The notes: generated from the letters alone by a model not told the origin. 64,000 bases of DNA from Pseudorasbora parva (GCF_024679245.1 NC_090195.1:4158300-4222299); one strand, 5' to 3'. Shown: positions 1 to 39,421, counted from the first letter of the stretch. Numbers and translations are program-made.

Positions 1-1092
1 CTCCTATGTGTATATGACATTCTTCTTTCAGACGAACACAATCAGAGTTATGTAAAAATGTCCTGGCTCTTCCAAGCTTTATAATGGCAGCCCAAAAAGT
101 GCATCCATCCATTATAAAGGTGCACCACACTAGCCTGACAAGCCAGACCCACATCAAGATGTTTGGTCTGGAAACTCACCATAGACAGGGCTCAATCCGA
201 GGGGCGGGATAAACGGTTGTCTTTCAAACTCCTTCTGCACGCGATAGGATAGCGCTACACCAACCAGAGCAACGAAGGTGAAGCAGAGCTCGCTGATAGA
301 TTAAACATTCACCGTATCCAGTCGGCTAAACTCCGAACACATCTTCCCTTTTTAAGAATGACTTCAGTGCCGCTCTTTGTTCTTTTCTCAGAGAAAAGCT
401 TAACTCCAAGTCTTCCAGAGTCGCAGTCAAAGCTGATTCGGAAGACCGCCGCCGTTCGCCAGTTTCTGTGTTTACTAGAAGCACGCAAACGCAACTCGGC
501 CGTCGTCATTATGGCCCCGCCCGCCGACTCTACACACGATGTGATTGGCCCGTCCAGATTGTGAGGAATACAGCTCAGAAGGGTATTGAGAGTTCCTAGA
601 CGACACTTGCTGGCAGATTAAATTTGCTGCCGCTAGGGTGCGTCTAGATTTCTAGGCTAGCTCCACACGGCTCCGGGGTTAATAAAGTCCTGAGAAAGTG
701 TAACTGGCGTGACGATGACATCAGACGTAGTGTAAGTGCGAGAGGCGTTACACTTTCTGCTTAACTTGAATGCAGAAGGTGATCCACCGGAATCTAGATA
801 TTTTACTATATTACGAGTTAAATAAGGATCTTTTTTCTTACACAAACCCATCATTTCTCTTCAGAAGGCCTTTATTTACCCCACAGAGCCGTGTGGAGCA
901 CTTTTATAATGCATGGATGCACTTTTTGGGCTTTAAATTTTGGACTGCCATTATAACGCTCAGACGCGTCAGGACATTTATTTAAACTCTAATTGTATTT
1001 GTCTGAAAGAATAAAGTCATATACACCTAGGATGACTTGAGGGTGAGTAAATCATGGGATCATTTTCATTTTTGGGTGAACTATCCCTTTAA
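1..1092. mobile_element. TTAA-type foldback element, interrupted by a nested insertion
   Basis: Bases 1-130 are an imperfect inverted copy of about 890-1030: the same words for 'cattataaaag', 'aaaaagtgcatccat' and 'tcagacraa' appear on opposite strands, so the window opens inside the left arm of a palindromic element. The right arm ends in 'gtgaactatccctttaa' at 1092, the typical end of a dispersed family also seen at 43314-43644, 58142-58540, 62295-62615 and 62969-63275. Bases 131-659 are a separate element inserted into the left part. The element lies in the intron before the last dcun1d3 exon and has no coding capacity. The TTAA end fits piggyBac- or Kolobok-type target sites (inference). 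Confidence 0.7.
131..659. mobile_element. Short TAGCC...GGCTA element with 9-bp flanking duplication
   Basis: The segment begins 'tagcctgac' and ends 'ctaggcta', giving short inverted ends. It is flanked by 'gcaccacac' (122-130) and 'gctccacac' (660-668), a 9-bp direct repeat with one mismatch. The uninterrupted host sequence can be read in the opposite arm of the surrounding foldback element, where the flank occurs once, so this is a genuine later insertion. Open frames inside are short and are not convincing genes. A second member of the family lies at 60554-60890. Confidence 0.65.
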
Positions 1093-1496
1093 AGCTACAC
1101 TGTGTGATATTTTCCCCCATCTAGCGGTGTAAAGGTATATGACCATCCAGTGAATAATAGTTTCTGTTCCTCTCAATTCTGATTTCGTTTTAACTCCTAC
1201 GGTGGCTGATTTGGTCCAAGATTAACATGGCAATCCCCCTCTTCACATTCGACACGGTGCCATCGAGTGTTAAAACGCGAAAGGCGAAGCTTGAATTTAC
1301 GGTTATGTCCCTCTTTGGCTACTGTACTTTCAAGATGGAGGAGCAACATGGCGACCGGCATTCGAACCCCTCACCTTACGAGAATACTTTATTACTTGAA
1401 AGAAGTAAATATACATTAATGAGCACATATATTTTTGAAAGAACTAAGTGTAACTTTTTTAGTTTACTCTTAGCTAAAAACACAGTGTAGCTTTAA
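1089..1496. mobile_element. TTAA MITE with TTAAAGCTACACTGTGT ends
   Basis: The left end reads 'ttaaagctacactgtgt' and the right end is its inverted form at 1480-1496, closing again in TTAA. The first TTAA (1089-1092) is shared with the end of the preceding element, so the two elements abut with no spacer. A second, inverted and shorter copy lies at 13462-13760 and matches over most of its length, including the segment around 'gttcgaatgccggtcgccatgt'. It is non-coding. Confidence 0.75.
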
Positions 1497-1735
1497 GTAA
1501 AAGCATTAAAAATATATTTCAGCTAGTTTCAGTTCAGTTTAACTTGATGTACTAAAACAACAATAACTGAAATGACAAATACAATAAAACACCTAAGACG
1601 TCAAAATATTATCTATGATACTAGCATCATTGTATTCCCCTACCTAAATTCAAATATCATTTTGTGCATCCTGTTTGCTTCAGGAATGATTCTCAGTTCA
1701 AATGTCAAAGTGTGTGTTCTGTGTGTGTGTGACAG

Positions 1736-2228
1736 GAGGGAGTTTGTGGACGGCTGTAAGGCGATCCAGGCCGACAGTATCCCGGGAATCTGCTCTCGGT
1801 TCTCTGTGCTGCTAGAGGAGTCTCGAGGAGAGGAGAGCTTTAAAGACCTGTACCGGTTTACCTTCCAGTTCGGGCTGGACGCGGAGCAGGGCCAGCGCTC
1901 GCTGCAGCGCTCCATAGCCATCGCGCTGTGGCGGCTTGTCTTCACGCTGGACGTGCCTCCGGTGCTGGAGCGCTGGCTGGACTTCCTGTCGGAGAACCCG
2001 TGCGGTGTGCGCGGCATATCGCGCGACACCTGGAACATGTTTCTGAACTTCACGCAGAGCATCGGGCAGGACCTCAGCAACTACAGCGAGGACGAGGCCT
2101 GGCCCAGCCTGTTCGACTCGTTCGTGGAGTGGGAGACGGAAAGACGGCGGAGGGAACGAACAGATGACGGCACGGAGACGGATCCCTCCGCGGACTGCGA
2201 GGCCGCCTCCATGTGGCCGGGACCTTGA
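1736..2228 (+). CDS. dcun1d3: DCN1-like protein 3, last coding exon (partial gene)
   Basis: DCUN1D3 is a membrane-associated DCN1-like protein that binds cullins and the NEDD8 E2 and modulates cullin neddylation. This is the terminal coding exon, entered at a 'gtgtgacag' acceptor with two bases of the first codon supplied upstream; it encodes about 164 residues to a TGA at 2226-2228. It covers most of the C-terminal PONY/DCUN1 domain: REFVDGCKAI near the start, FKDLYRFTFQFGLD in the middle, then GISRDTWNMFLNF and NYSEDEAWPSLFDSFVEWE, the region that holds the acidic DAD patch used for cullin contact in the family. The tail after the domain is short, acidic and low-complexity. The myristoylated N-terminal exon(s) must lie before base 1. 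The strong antisense frames here are GC-rich shadows. Identification as DCUN1D3 rather than another paralogue rests on the remembered human C-terminus and is firm. Confidence 0.93.
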
Positions 2229-2569
2229 GGGCGGAGTCGCGGACACTTTTGGGATGGCGGTGAATTGTGGACGATGACGTGCGGAGGCGTTTCTGAGCCC
2301 GTCACTCTCCATCCGGATTCTAGATATTGTTATGAAATTTTTGGTCTTATTGCATTGGGCATCCCAGTGCGCTCTCTTGACTTTTGTTTTAATGAAAGGG
2401 CTCCAAACAAATTGTTTTTTAAAGCACTTTTATTTAAGTTATTGCTATTGTTCATTTAATTCGTTTTAACAGTCACATTTCAACCAGAGCGGGTTCTTCT
2501 CGCTAATGTTTTGGGATTCACCTACACGCCAAAGAAAAGGGAATTCTGTCAGCTGCCTACCGAGTTGGA

Positions 2570-3013
2570 AAACACACACACACACACACACACACATACA
2601 CATACACACACATAGCCACATACACGTACATACACACAAACGCATACACATACATGCACACTCACATTCATAGACACACACACACACACATACACACACT
2701 CATACAGACAAGTGCATACACACACACACATAGCCACATACACACACACACACGGACTCAAGTACATACACTCACTCACACACACACACATGGACTCACA
2801 TACATATATATACATACATACACACACACACACACACACTCACTCACACATACACACACACACACACTCTGTCACACACACATACACCCTCACATGCATA
2901 CTCACTCATGCACACACAGGAATAAACACTCACACACACACTTTCATTTTACACACACACATGCATACACACACACTCACATTCATAGACACTCACACCA
3001 CACACACACACAC
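2570..3013. repeat. Interrupted (CA)n microsatellite
   Basis: About 440 bases are dominated by CA dinucleotides, broken by CATA, CTCA and GGACT words. All the long Thr/His or Val/Cys open frames here are artefacts of the repeat. Confidence 0.97.
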
Positions 3014-3273
3014 GCACATTTATGCACTAAAGAAACCCACACATGCATTTGGAAGCATAAATGCTGTGTTTGTAACGGTTGTATTTGGGTTTCTATTGGT
3101 TGAGGGGTGTGTGTTGTATACTGCTCATGTTTAACATCAGACTGTGGTGATTGATGAACTGAAGCCCTCAACCTCATTTCTCATGTGCTTCCCTGCTCTG
3201 GTTTAGTTTATCGTCCATGTCCCTTCTGATGCATTCATTCATTCTGCTATTCACTCATATATTCTCAACGGTC

Positions 3274-3372
3274 AGGTGTGTGGGTGCGTGTGTGTGCGTG
3301 TGCGTGTGTGTGTGCGCGTGTGTGCGTGTTTGCGTGCATTTGAGCGAGTGTGTATGCGTGTGTGTGGGTGAA
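3274..3372. repeat. (TG)n microsatellite, complementary to the upstream (CA)n
   Basis: Roughly 95 bases of TG/CG-rich dinucleotide repeat lie about 260 bases downstream of the (CA)n block and in the opposite sense, so one transcript would carry both complementary strands. Confidence 0.95.
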
Positions 3373-3520
3373 CACAGATTAATTTGCAGTTGGATGTCTG
3401 CTGTGAGCTTTTCCTTTTATTTTACGGTTTACATTATTTTAATTTTTTTTAATTCAAAATTATTTCATTTCATCTGTTGTGTCTGGTTTTATATAAATGA
3501 TACAGTTTATAATTAATAAA

Positions 3521-4720
3521 AATGTGTTGAACATTGCATTTTAGCATTTTTCATACTGATTCACGCATCGGCGTTTAGATCAGATCGCTCTTATTTTTTC
3601 ATAAAATCAGACTTTATTATTAGTTCTATTATAGTGCATTATCATGCATTTCGTAATATATTGGGTAAAAAATACACTAAATTGATTTGAATATGGAAAT
3701 CCTGTTAGTTTTCTTTTATCTCAGTATATCAGTTAGTTTTACAGAACTTCTCTGTCCTTTCAGTTTGAATGGATGACAACATTTAACAAAAATCTGGCAA
3801 TTTATTAAGAAATATTACAGATGTTTTTTCATTTTGCTTTCCAATAATCAAAAATGTTATTTCATAAATATAATTTTATGTGGTAATCAATTCATAGTTT
3901 TTGTTATGTGTCCTTGATATTTGCTTTTCCCATTATGACCTCCCTCCAGGAAATGACATAATTTTGAAGGGAAAACAGTGAGTATTGTCAACGGATCCCA
4001 TCTGAGGTATTATTAACATTTCAAAGATGGTTAAATTAATGAATTAAATTTAAGTTGACACCCTCAATCCTTCACTAACAAAGCAATACTTAAGCTCTTT
4101 ATTGACATTATATTACGTTCCATCCTTTCAATTTTCTTTCAATCGAGTTGTTTGTTTGGTCAGTCTGAGGTTGATTAGAGGATATTTCCGAGTGTCTCTT
4201 TTACAGAAAACACAAGCATATTCTTATTATAGGAACTGCTGTGTTAAAAAAATGATGCTTGACAGTAACGGTCCATTTCTATTTTATGAGTACCAATATT
4301 CATCAACAGAAAAATACTTAATTCTGGTATGCTAAAACAATTATTTTAAATAAGAGAAATTATAAATAAAATAAATGAATGGAGCATTTATTATGAACAA
4401 ACATGTTTCAGATTTTATGACAGTCCGTTTTTTGCATAATCAAAAAGATCAGTACTGCAAGATGAAATAAACTGCAAAATATTTGTCATTTTGTAAATTA
4501 GTATAAGCATAATCATATTTTGAAAAGTATTGTTTTTTTTTTAACATTTGGCGTAATACCCAAAGTAAAGTTTATCCAAGAAGGCAGTAAAAATAATTTC
4601 CAACTAATGTGCTACAGAATGAACTTTTATCAAAAATGACAGTTCCGTCATTTATGATTATCATTTATATTATATATAATTTATATTATAGTTATTGACG
4701 TATAATTTTATGTTTCCTCA
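3521..4720. other. AT-rich intergenic stretch
   Basis: This lies between the dcun1d3 poly(A) signal and the katnip promoter. It is AT-rich with poly-T runs and only short open frames. No exon, RNA gene or repeat family was recognised. Confidence 0.5.
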
Positions 4721-4987
4721 GCTGTGTGGGCGGGTCTTCTAATGAGAGGGCGTATTGTGATTGGACAGCGTCTCTCCTGGTTGCCAGAGGTTGCAGACGC
4801 TCCGCTGCTGTGTGGGCGGGTCTTCTTTCAACGGCCTGCTGTGATTGGTCAGTCACAAGCCCGCCGCCTCGTGTTGGGACGCGAGGACGTGCTGTGATTG
4901 GTCAGCATCTCTCCTGGTTACCAGCCCTCAGTGAACGCAACAACACAGACGCTCTCTAGCAAACCGAAGGGCGATTTCATCTGAGAA
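4721..4987 (+). promoter_or_regulatory. katnip: katnip promoter: duplicated GC-box/CCAAT modules
   Basis: A GC-rich island stands out from AT-rich flanks. A 20-base word containing GGGCGGG is repeated exactly at 4721-4740 and 4807-4826. Inverted CCAAT boxes (ATTGG) occur at 4760-4764, 4844-4848 and 4897-4901, each in the context 'gtgattggwcag'. The word 'tctctcctggttrccag' occurs at 4771 and 4908, each holding a GTTRCC sequence (4780-4785 and 4917-4922) that matches one half of the RFX X-box. There is no TATA box. The likely start codon follows at 4988. GC/CCAAT architecture fits a housekeeping promoter; the RFX connection is speculative because no full palindrome is present. Confidence 0.6.
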
Positions 4988-32886
<27,899 letters not shown>

Positions 32887-34137
32887 GAGCAAGACGGCAG
32901 GGGTTATGAAAACAGGTTTTCTTTTTCTCTTTCCCTCTGGGAATATTTGTAAAACTCAGTGACCTCAACACAGATACACACACACACACCCCACCTGTAT
33001 TATACAGCTGTATATTTGTTTTTTGCTATGATGTTGTTGTATTACACTTGACGGTCATATATTTGAAGTCCTTTTAACGTAAGTGTCCTTTCAACCATGT
33101 CTTGTGATTTTGGATTAATGTACACCAGAACATTTCTTTGTCAGGTCTGTTAAACTTGAGATAATATGAATCTATAGCTTGTATATCCTACAGCCATATT
33201 TGAAATATTTCAACAGTCTAATTGTGTAGAAATTTCGTAATATATCAGGAACAATATTTCAGATTTACACAATTTCTAAGTCTTTCACAGTTCATTCCAA
33301 ACACTTTTACAACTATTATGCAAATGCTGCCAGTTTACCTCAATTTAAAGACACTGTAAATATTATTAAATATCAACTATACCTTTATTGTTTGTCCTAT
33401 TTTTGTTTTTGCTGTGTAAATGTAAATTAAGACTTGAATTTGGGAGAAAAATTGGAAACATTATTTTTGTAATTCTTGATGCCGCTAGCGTTCACAGCAG
33501 CGTAAACTGATATTGAGGTCTGTAATACTTTCATAGCTACAGATCATAATGCTGATTAATCCTAATCCTTGAGCAAACTGGACCTTCAATCGTGATTTTT
33601 TTTTTCATTAGAAACCCAGTTTTCATCCAAAACCTAATTCATGATGGGAATATTCTAGAGCGTTCTAGCAGTCGTTGTGTGATTTGATGATTATATTAGG
33701 AGTTACTTGTTATGTCACACTTAAAAACTTGAGTTTAGACAGACGTGAATGATTTATTGAATGTTACCTAGATGCTTATGACTTGCAGCATAAAGCCTGA
33801 TCCACTAAACCATTTATTTTGCACAAGAACTGCCAGGAGTTTTTCCTCTAGTTTTTTGCTGATGCCATTGGAGTTTTTTGGGGGGTGAAACATCCATTGA
33901 ATGCCAAGCAAAAAATGAAGCACACAACAACAGAATCATGTTTCAATGCCTGAGAATTTAATGCAGAATCTGCAACATGTACATAAGGAATGACATTAAC
34001 AATCTATCTCGTCCTCCAGCCTGACAGGTGCATTTTAAAGAAGCTTTGATAAGGCCCTGCTCGGCTGGGGTGAGACATTACCACAGACAGATGCGTTTCG
34101 GTTGATGCAGTGCAATGTTTTGGAGACCGTGCGGTCT
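32887..34137. other. katnip / cox6b1 convergent 3' regions
   Basis: katnip ends at 32886 (+) and cox6b1 ends at 34138 (-), so the two genes converge. The stretch is AT-rich and non-coding. For cox6b1, candidate poly(A) signals on the minus strand are ATTAAA at 33962-33957 and AATAAA at 33818-33813. No clear AATAAA was found close to the katnip stop. Confidence 0.4.
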
Positions 34138-35593
34138 TCAGATCTTCCCTGGAAACGTGCCATCTTCCCTCTGAGAGTCCCATTTCTCGATCTGAGTGAC
34201 ACACCAAATATTGAGAGTAAATGATCTTTATGCACAACTCTGCTGCTTACACTTTGGACAGAAGCTGGAAATGAGGGGATATTTACCCAGGAAAGAGGGC
34301 AGATTGACTTGTAGACCCTCTTGTACCAGTCACATGGGGCTATGTCCACACCTTTGGCATCCAGAGCTTTTTGGCATCGATAATAATCTAAAAACAAAAA
34401 ATATATATAAAAAAATTGTACTTTAATTTTTTACCATGGTAATTTCATGGTATTCTTTGAAGGTGAGTCTCAAATACAGGTTCCATTTCAAATATGCTTG
34501 AAAATAATAGAAAAACTGTTTTAGGCCTCATTATCTTTATGCAAAGTTTAATTTCCTCCTTTTTTTATTTTGATGTGGAAATGTTCATACACTACTGTTA
34601 AAATGTTTGGGGTCGTAAGATTTTATGTTTTTAAAAGCCTCTTCTGCTCACCAAGGTAGCATTTTTTTTTTTTTTAAATGCCATAATATGGTGAAATATT
34701 ATTACAATTTAAAATAGTTGTTTTCTATTGTAATATATTGTAAATATTTTAATTTATTCCTGTGATCAAACAGAATTTTCAGCATCATCACTCCATTCTT
34801 CAGTCACATGATCCTTCGGAAATCATGTTTTTTGCTTAATATTTTTTTTAGCAATTTAATTAATCAAGAAACATTTATTATAGGTGTTGAAAATAGCGTC
34901 ATCACTCAACAACAGATTTTTTTCGTGAGTAAAATAATGCGTAAACGTTGATAGCCACTCTAGTCATCGCTAATTTGGACGGCCACGCTGAAACTGTGCC
35001 GTTTTAATAAAGACATTATTTAAGTGTGTAACAACTACAATTTTGTCTAATTTCTAACCGTGTTTTAATGTAAAGTAAATGGAGTCGAGGAGTCGATTCC
35101 ATAGACTCCTACAGAGGGAGTCAGGAATCGGAGTCGACTCCAAAAAACCTGGAATCGAACACCCCTACAGAATTGATCATAAAAGTTGTGAGTCCAGGTA
35201 ACCATAGTAACAGTGTCGCTCGAACACTTTCCGTTGGGATCCGAAAGGACTGAACGCAAGTTGCACATTTACATCATATCATATCACAGGTATGTACGTC
35301 CTGTTTAAAAAAAATCACTTTAAATAAATAAAAAAAGTTTCAAATTTAAATTAAACAATTAAAATTACTGACGTAAATGTAGACCCACCTGAAAGTCGTT
35401 AAATAATTAGTACAAGGACAATGTGCCGACACAGCAACGTTACACAAGTTTAGCCACATAGATAATGTGTACAGTATAATGACTGACCCAGGTAATTCTG
35501 CCAGCAGTTTCTGGTCTGGTTCTGGTTCGGGAAGCGGGCATCGAATGGTGCCGTGCGGTACTTCTCCAGTTTCTGCTGAATGTCGTCGGCCAT
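34138..35593 (-). CDS. cox6b1: Cytochrome c oxidase subunit 6B1
   Basis: COX6B1 is a nuclear-encoded subunit of mitochondrial complex IV on the intermembrane-space side, at the dimer interface near the cytochrome c site. Three coding exons on the minus strand: 35593-35488 ([20 protein letters not shown]... to W-Q-N-Y-L), 34387-34287 and 34191-34138. They join in phase and give exactly 86 residues, the family length. The twin cysteine pattern is intact: C30-X9-C40 and C54-X10-C65, the Mia40-imported coiled-coil-helix fold. The C-terminus EDGTFPGKI matches the family. There is no cleavable presequence, as expected. Neighbours are unrelated. It is an ordinary, intron-containing copy rather than a processed pseudogene. 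Confidence 0.96.
34570..34900. repeat. Widespread interspersed repeat copy in cox6b1 intron
   Basis: It starts 'cactactgttaaaatgtttgg' and carries 'gcatcatcactccattcttc' and 'catgatccttcggaaatcat'. It lies between coding exons 1 and 2 of cox6b1. Confidence 0.7.
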
Positions 35594-36211
35594 GACTCGC
35601 GCGGTTCCTTTAAGACATCAGAATATAACTAACGTTATTCTCATAAACAATACATCACATCTGTAACACCATAAGATCAAAACGGCTTAAGATCCAACTA
35701 TAAGTATCTCGAGTCGAAACTAAACGAACTTTAAATAAATGCATCCTATTCAAAAACAGATGATCGATCTGTCACTCGCAGCGCAATGCAGAGATATTTC
35801 AGAAAAATGCCCATATAAGTCAATAAAGCTGCTTTAATTCAACATGAAATAGGCTACATCGGTCACGAGAATAATGTATTTATATTATATCTACGATAGG
35901 CCCTAGATAGAGGACAGGAAAAGCGTGCATATGACAAATATACCTATACATTAATATACCTAATTGACATTCCAATAGCACGTCTGATGTATTATGTTTC
36001 ATTTATTATTTAATGTAAATGGATACTATTTTTATTTATTTTAAATAGACCTGATATAGGTGATGCCCTCGGCATTATAATGACCACACATTGTTACACT
36101 TTCGCTTTTACAATGAGAATAAATATCTGATCTCACATTGAATAATGCTTTTCAATAGAAGGCGTTAAATTACCGCATGCAATGAAAGCATTGTATCATC
36201 ATGAGTTTTAC

Positions 36212-36305
36212 CTGTGTGAGGCGGCTGGCTGTTGAAAGTGACTTTTGTTCAGTGTCACACAATCCTCATCCACTTGCTGTGTGTGATAGTTAGGGCACTT
36301 GAGCG
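36212..36305 (-). promoter_or_regulatory. cox6b1: Candidate 5' UTR exon and promoter of cox6b1
   Basis: On the minus strand the sequence ending CTCACACAG at 36212 is followed by a good donor (GTAAAA), which would splice to the exon holding the ATG at 35593. Human COX6B1 also has a non-coding first exon (recalled). The upstream edge is not defined from sequence. Confidence 0.4.
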
Positions 36306-38582
36306 CTCGTGCAGTCCTTTACTCACGGTATGGCGGATCAGGTCACATTGAAACGAATGAGATGCGATAGGATGTACTGTACTTCACCAGGCAAACACCA
36401 GGCGCACTCATATGCTTGCACACATGTGCAGTGTATGGATATATCAAATACATGGCTTTATCGTGTATTTATTATTTGTGAATTAATGTAACCGCGTCAG
36501 GGGAAAAAAACATGCCATGTCATCATATCCGGAAAATGCATGGTGTTGTTCCCTACAGCATGGTTAATGTTTAATCGGTGGATAATCATAGAGGAGATGA
36601 TGTGTTTATGTTTGCTTGCATTGGTTGAAATCTAATTTTGTGCACTGAAACTATTTTTCATATCTGAAACTGCTGCACTGGGGTGCATTGTTCATTTTAA
36701 ACAGGATGATACTGGAGAGATTATGTGGAGCAAAAGGTAAAAATATACTTATAGAAGTTGCTTGAGTCTGTTAATAGCTCTAGTATCACACACAGGGCCG
36801 TTTCTGGGAACCCAGGGGCCCCTGACTGACTGGATTCTGCTCTGGGTCTCTCATACCTTTATGGTACTGCGTTGCCAAGAATTAATTTCTACTTATTTCC
36901 TTGTTATGTAGAATGTATTGCACTTTGGGAATTAAAAGGGCAGGCCTTAAGTTAGCCAATGATGTGCTGTTTTTAAGTCAAATGACATTTAATTGTCCCT
37001 CCAAACTCTCTTTCCCGGTCACTCTCACACGGGAGACTCCTGTTAAAGTCTGGAAATAACCTCATTTCTGAACATCTCTTATCAAGGGGGATATTTCTGC
37101 AGCATCTTTGGAAAGAAAATTTGATATTTTTATTCAGAAATCAACTCTGACTAGATGTTTACTGTAAATTGAGAGAATATCAATGAGTCCATATGGCAAA
37201 GATGTGCAGTGGAATTACAATGATGTATATCCCGTGCATTGGGATTTTTTTATAGATAGTAGCATCAATAATATGATTGCAGTTATTTATTTATTTGAAG
37301 TGTTTATTGCAGTATAGTTATATTTAGGTATAAATAACAAAATTATGTATTCTTTTCAGAAAATTAATACATTTATGGAAAGGGAAATAGGAGTCCAGAG
37401 TTAGCTCTTGCATGCGATGAGAGTGAGGATGAGCTTTGAAGGTTAAAGGATAGGGATCTGCTTACTTTTGGTTTGCATGAGTTCTAAGTATATACATCTA
37501 TCCATTTTTAAAAGAAATGTGCATTTAAATAGAAGAGAAAATCATAACTCTAGAAACTAGAAAAACTACTTTTTGGACCCTTTTCCATTGTGGCGTACAG
37601 TGCTGCCATATGGCAATGTTTCCCATAGTACTCCTAAAAATATATATACTTCCATTTTTCAAAAATAAATGTTAAAGTTTTACATTTGAATATAAAGTTT
37701 TGATTTGTATGATTTAAGCTATTTCATATAATTAAAAAAAAATGCTGGCATGGTTACATAATGCATACCATGTTAAAAATAAAGATGGAAAGATTTTTGT
37801 GGGCAGACTGGACCCCTTCGGTCATCCCCCTCTTTAACCTCACTAGATAAGGCTATTGTGATAAATGGAAAGTATTTTGGTATGCGGCTCAGATGGCATC
37901 AAATGACAACACCTCAGATTGCCATATTCATACAATGGTGAGCTACTGAGAGAATGCTTTTTAAAGTTGGAACATATACAGTAGCTATAGCAAGTCATCC
38001 TAACAATGATAACATGGCTGTGTGTTTTGTGTTCACAGTTTTCCGTTCTCACATTCACCTGGAGATGCTTTTAATAGTCTGACGCTTACGCTAAGTAGAT
38101 TGACTTAAAAATCTCCATTAATACATCAGTGGGTCATAAACAACCATCAGGGAAAGCTTGAAAACATCAATAGTTAAATTCCTGCAAGAAAAAAAGTATT
38201 CTCTGCATCTGCGGTCCGGTAAACCGAGATGACCCCACGTACAGTCGTGGACGTGATAGTGACCGGTATCTGACTGGCGCGCGCGCGGGTGGGGCGTGCA
38301 CAGAGCAGAGAGTGCGGTGCAAATGTCACGTGACACGTTTTAAACATGCATGCTATGTACACGTCAGCTTTACTTTTTATTATAAATAACAAAATATGCA
38401 TACTTTTGAATACAGTAATGCTGTTGTATTATTATAATAATTAATTAATTATACTAATTATTTTTTATGGTATAAAACAAATGCATTGTTGATCATATTA
38501 GATATTATAGTGTATTGAATAATATAGCCTTTTAGAATTAAAAAAAAATATATAAAGATGATAAAAGCTTGGGTTTTGAATA
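36306..38582. other. Intergenic stretch upstream of cox6b1
   Basis: It is AT-rich with short frames only. No exon, RNA gene or well-bounded repeat was recognised, apart from a small GC-rich patch at 38210-38335. Confidence 0.4.
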
Positions 38583-39421
38583 TTAAAGCTTCAGTCTGTA
38601 ACTCTTTTGTTTAAAAAATGATTGAAGTACATAACCAGTCATTGTTTAAAACGATATCTTTACCACAGCCCCGATTCACTATGCTAAACTTGTATTGTGT
38701 TGTAATTTGAGTGGTACTGGTGGATTTCCGCGGGAAATTCGAGCATGGCGCCGTTGGTCTTTGTCATTACGTCACGTCTGTACACATAAAGGAGGAGTCC
38801 GGCTGCATGTGAGGATGCTGCTGGTGTGGATCATTTATAGCCTTTTCTCACAGCAGCTGGAATAATTAAACCTCTTTTTAATTGCGGATTGTAATCCAGA
38901 AAGATCCAAACGACAATCATCAGTGACAACTGGAGTCAAAAGCAAAAGATTAGACTGTACGGATATTGAAATCTACAGGTAACACTAATACACACTAAAC
39001 ACATTCATTCACACATTGCTGATGTTCTTAACATTAACAATTTGAGAACAAAGTATAATAATAATAATAATTGCACGGTTTGATGTGATGTGAGCTAAGC
39101 GATCGCTAGATTTAATCACTGTTGGTAGCGTGATTTATTGTAATGCTTTTGTCAGTTGGTCAGAACAGAAGTGGCCATATTACTTGGGAAAATTCTTATT
39201 TAGTTCGAAACATCCAAGACGTAGAGTCTGTGATTGTGAAGTAAAGTTTCCACAGGTGCGGTGACTGACAGACACACACTCCTCAAACATTAGATTCATC
39301 CGCGCGGAGGAGCCACCGATACACAACCCACGTAAAGAAGGTAATTCCACAAATAACTGCAATTGCAGGTTTCAAACAGAGATGGCGACAAAGAGGCAAA
39401 ACTTACAGATTGCAGCTTTAA
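38583..39421. mobile_element. TTAA MITE (TTAAAGCTTCAGTCTGTAA family)
   Basis: The left end 'ttaaagcttcagtctgtaac' matches in inverted form the right end 'cttacagattgcagctttaa' (to 39421). The interior is GC-richer than its surroundings, with no transposase. Its right TTAA (39418-39421) is also the first base block of the next element. Confidence 0.75.

Larger units (their letters stand above)
2229..3520 (+). other. dcun1d3: dcun1d3 3' UTR with candidate poly(A) signal
   Basis: After the stop codon there is no further open frame of note. An AATAAA hexamer at 3515-3520 is the first good polyadenylation signal, giving a 3' UTR near 1.3 kb. It contains a long (CA)n block and, some 260 bases later, a (TG)n block. 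Use of this signal is inferred; later signals cannot be excluded. Confidence 0.45.

Noticed and set aside
1640..2312. Antisense open frames of 146 and 166 residues over the dcun1d3 exon
   Set aside because: They are shadows of a GC-rich coding exon; the plus-strand frame matches DCUN1D3.
2466..3134. Long Thr/His- and Cys/Val-rich open frames on both strands
   Set aside because: They are translations of the (CA)n/(TG)n repeat, with no start context, exon structure or protein-like composition.
4771..4930. Full RFX X-box palindrome in the katnip promoter
   Set aside because: Only GTTRCC halves are present; neither is followed by a matching RGYAAC half at 0-3 bases.
36306..38582. Possible extra gene between cox6b1 and fam234a
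   Set aside because: Only frames under about 75 residues, no family resemblance and no consistent splice-site series were found.
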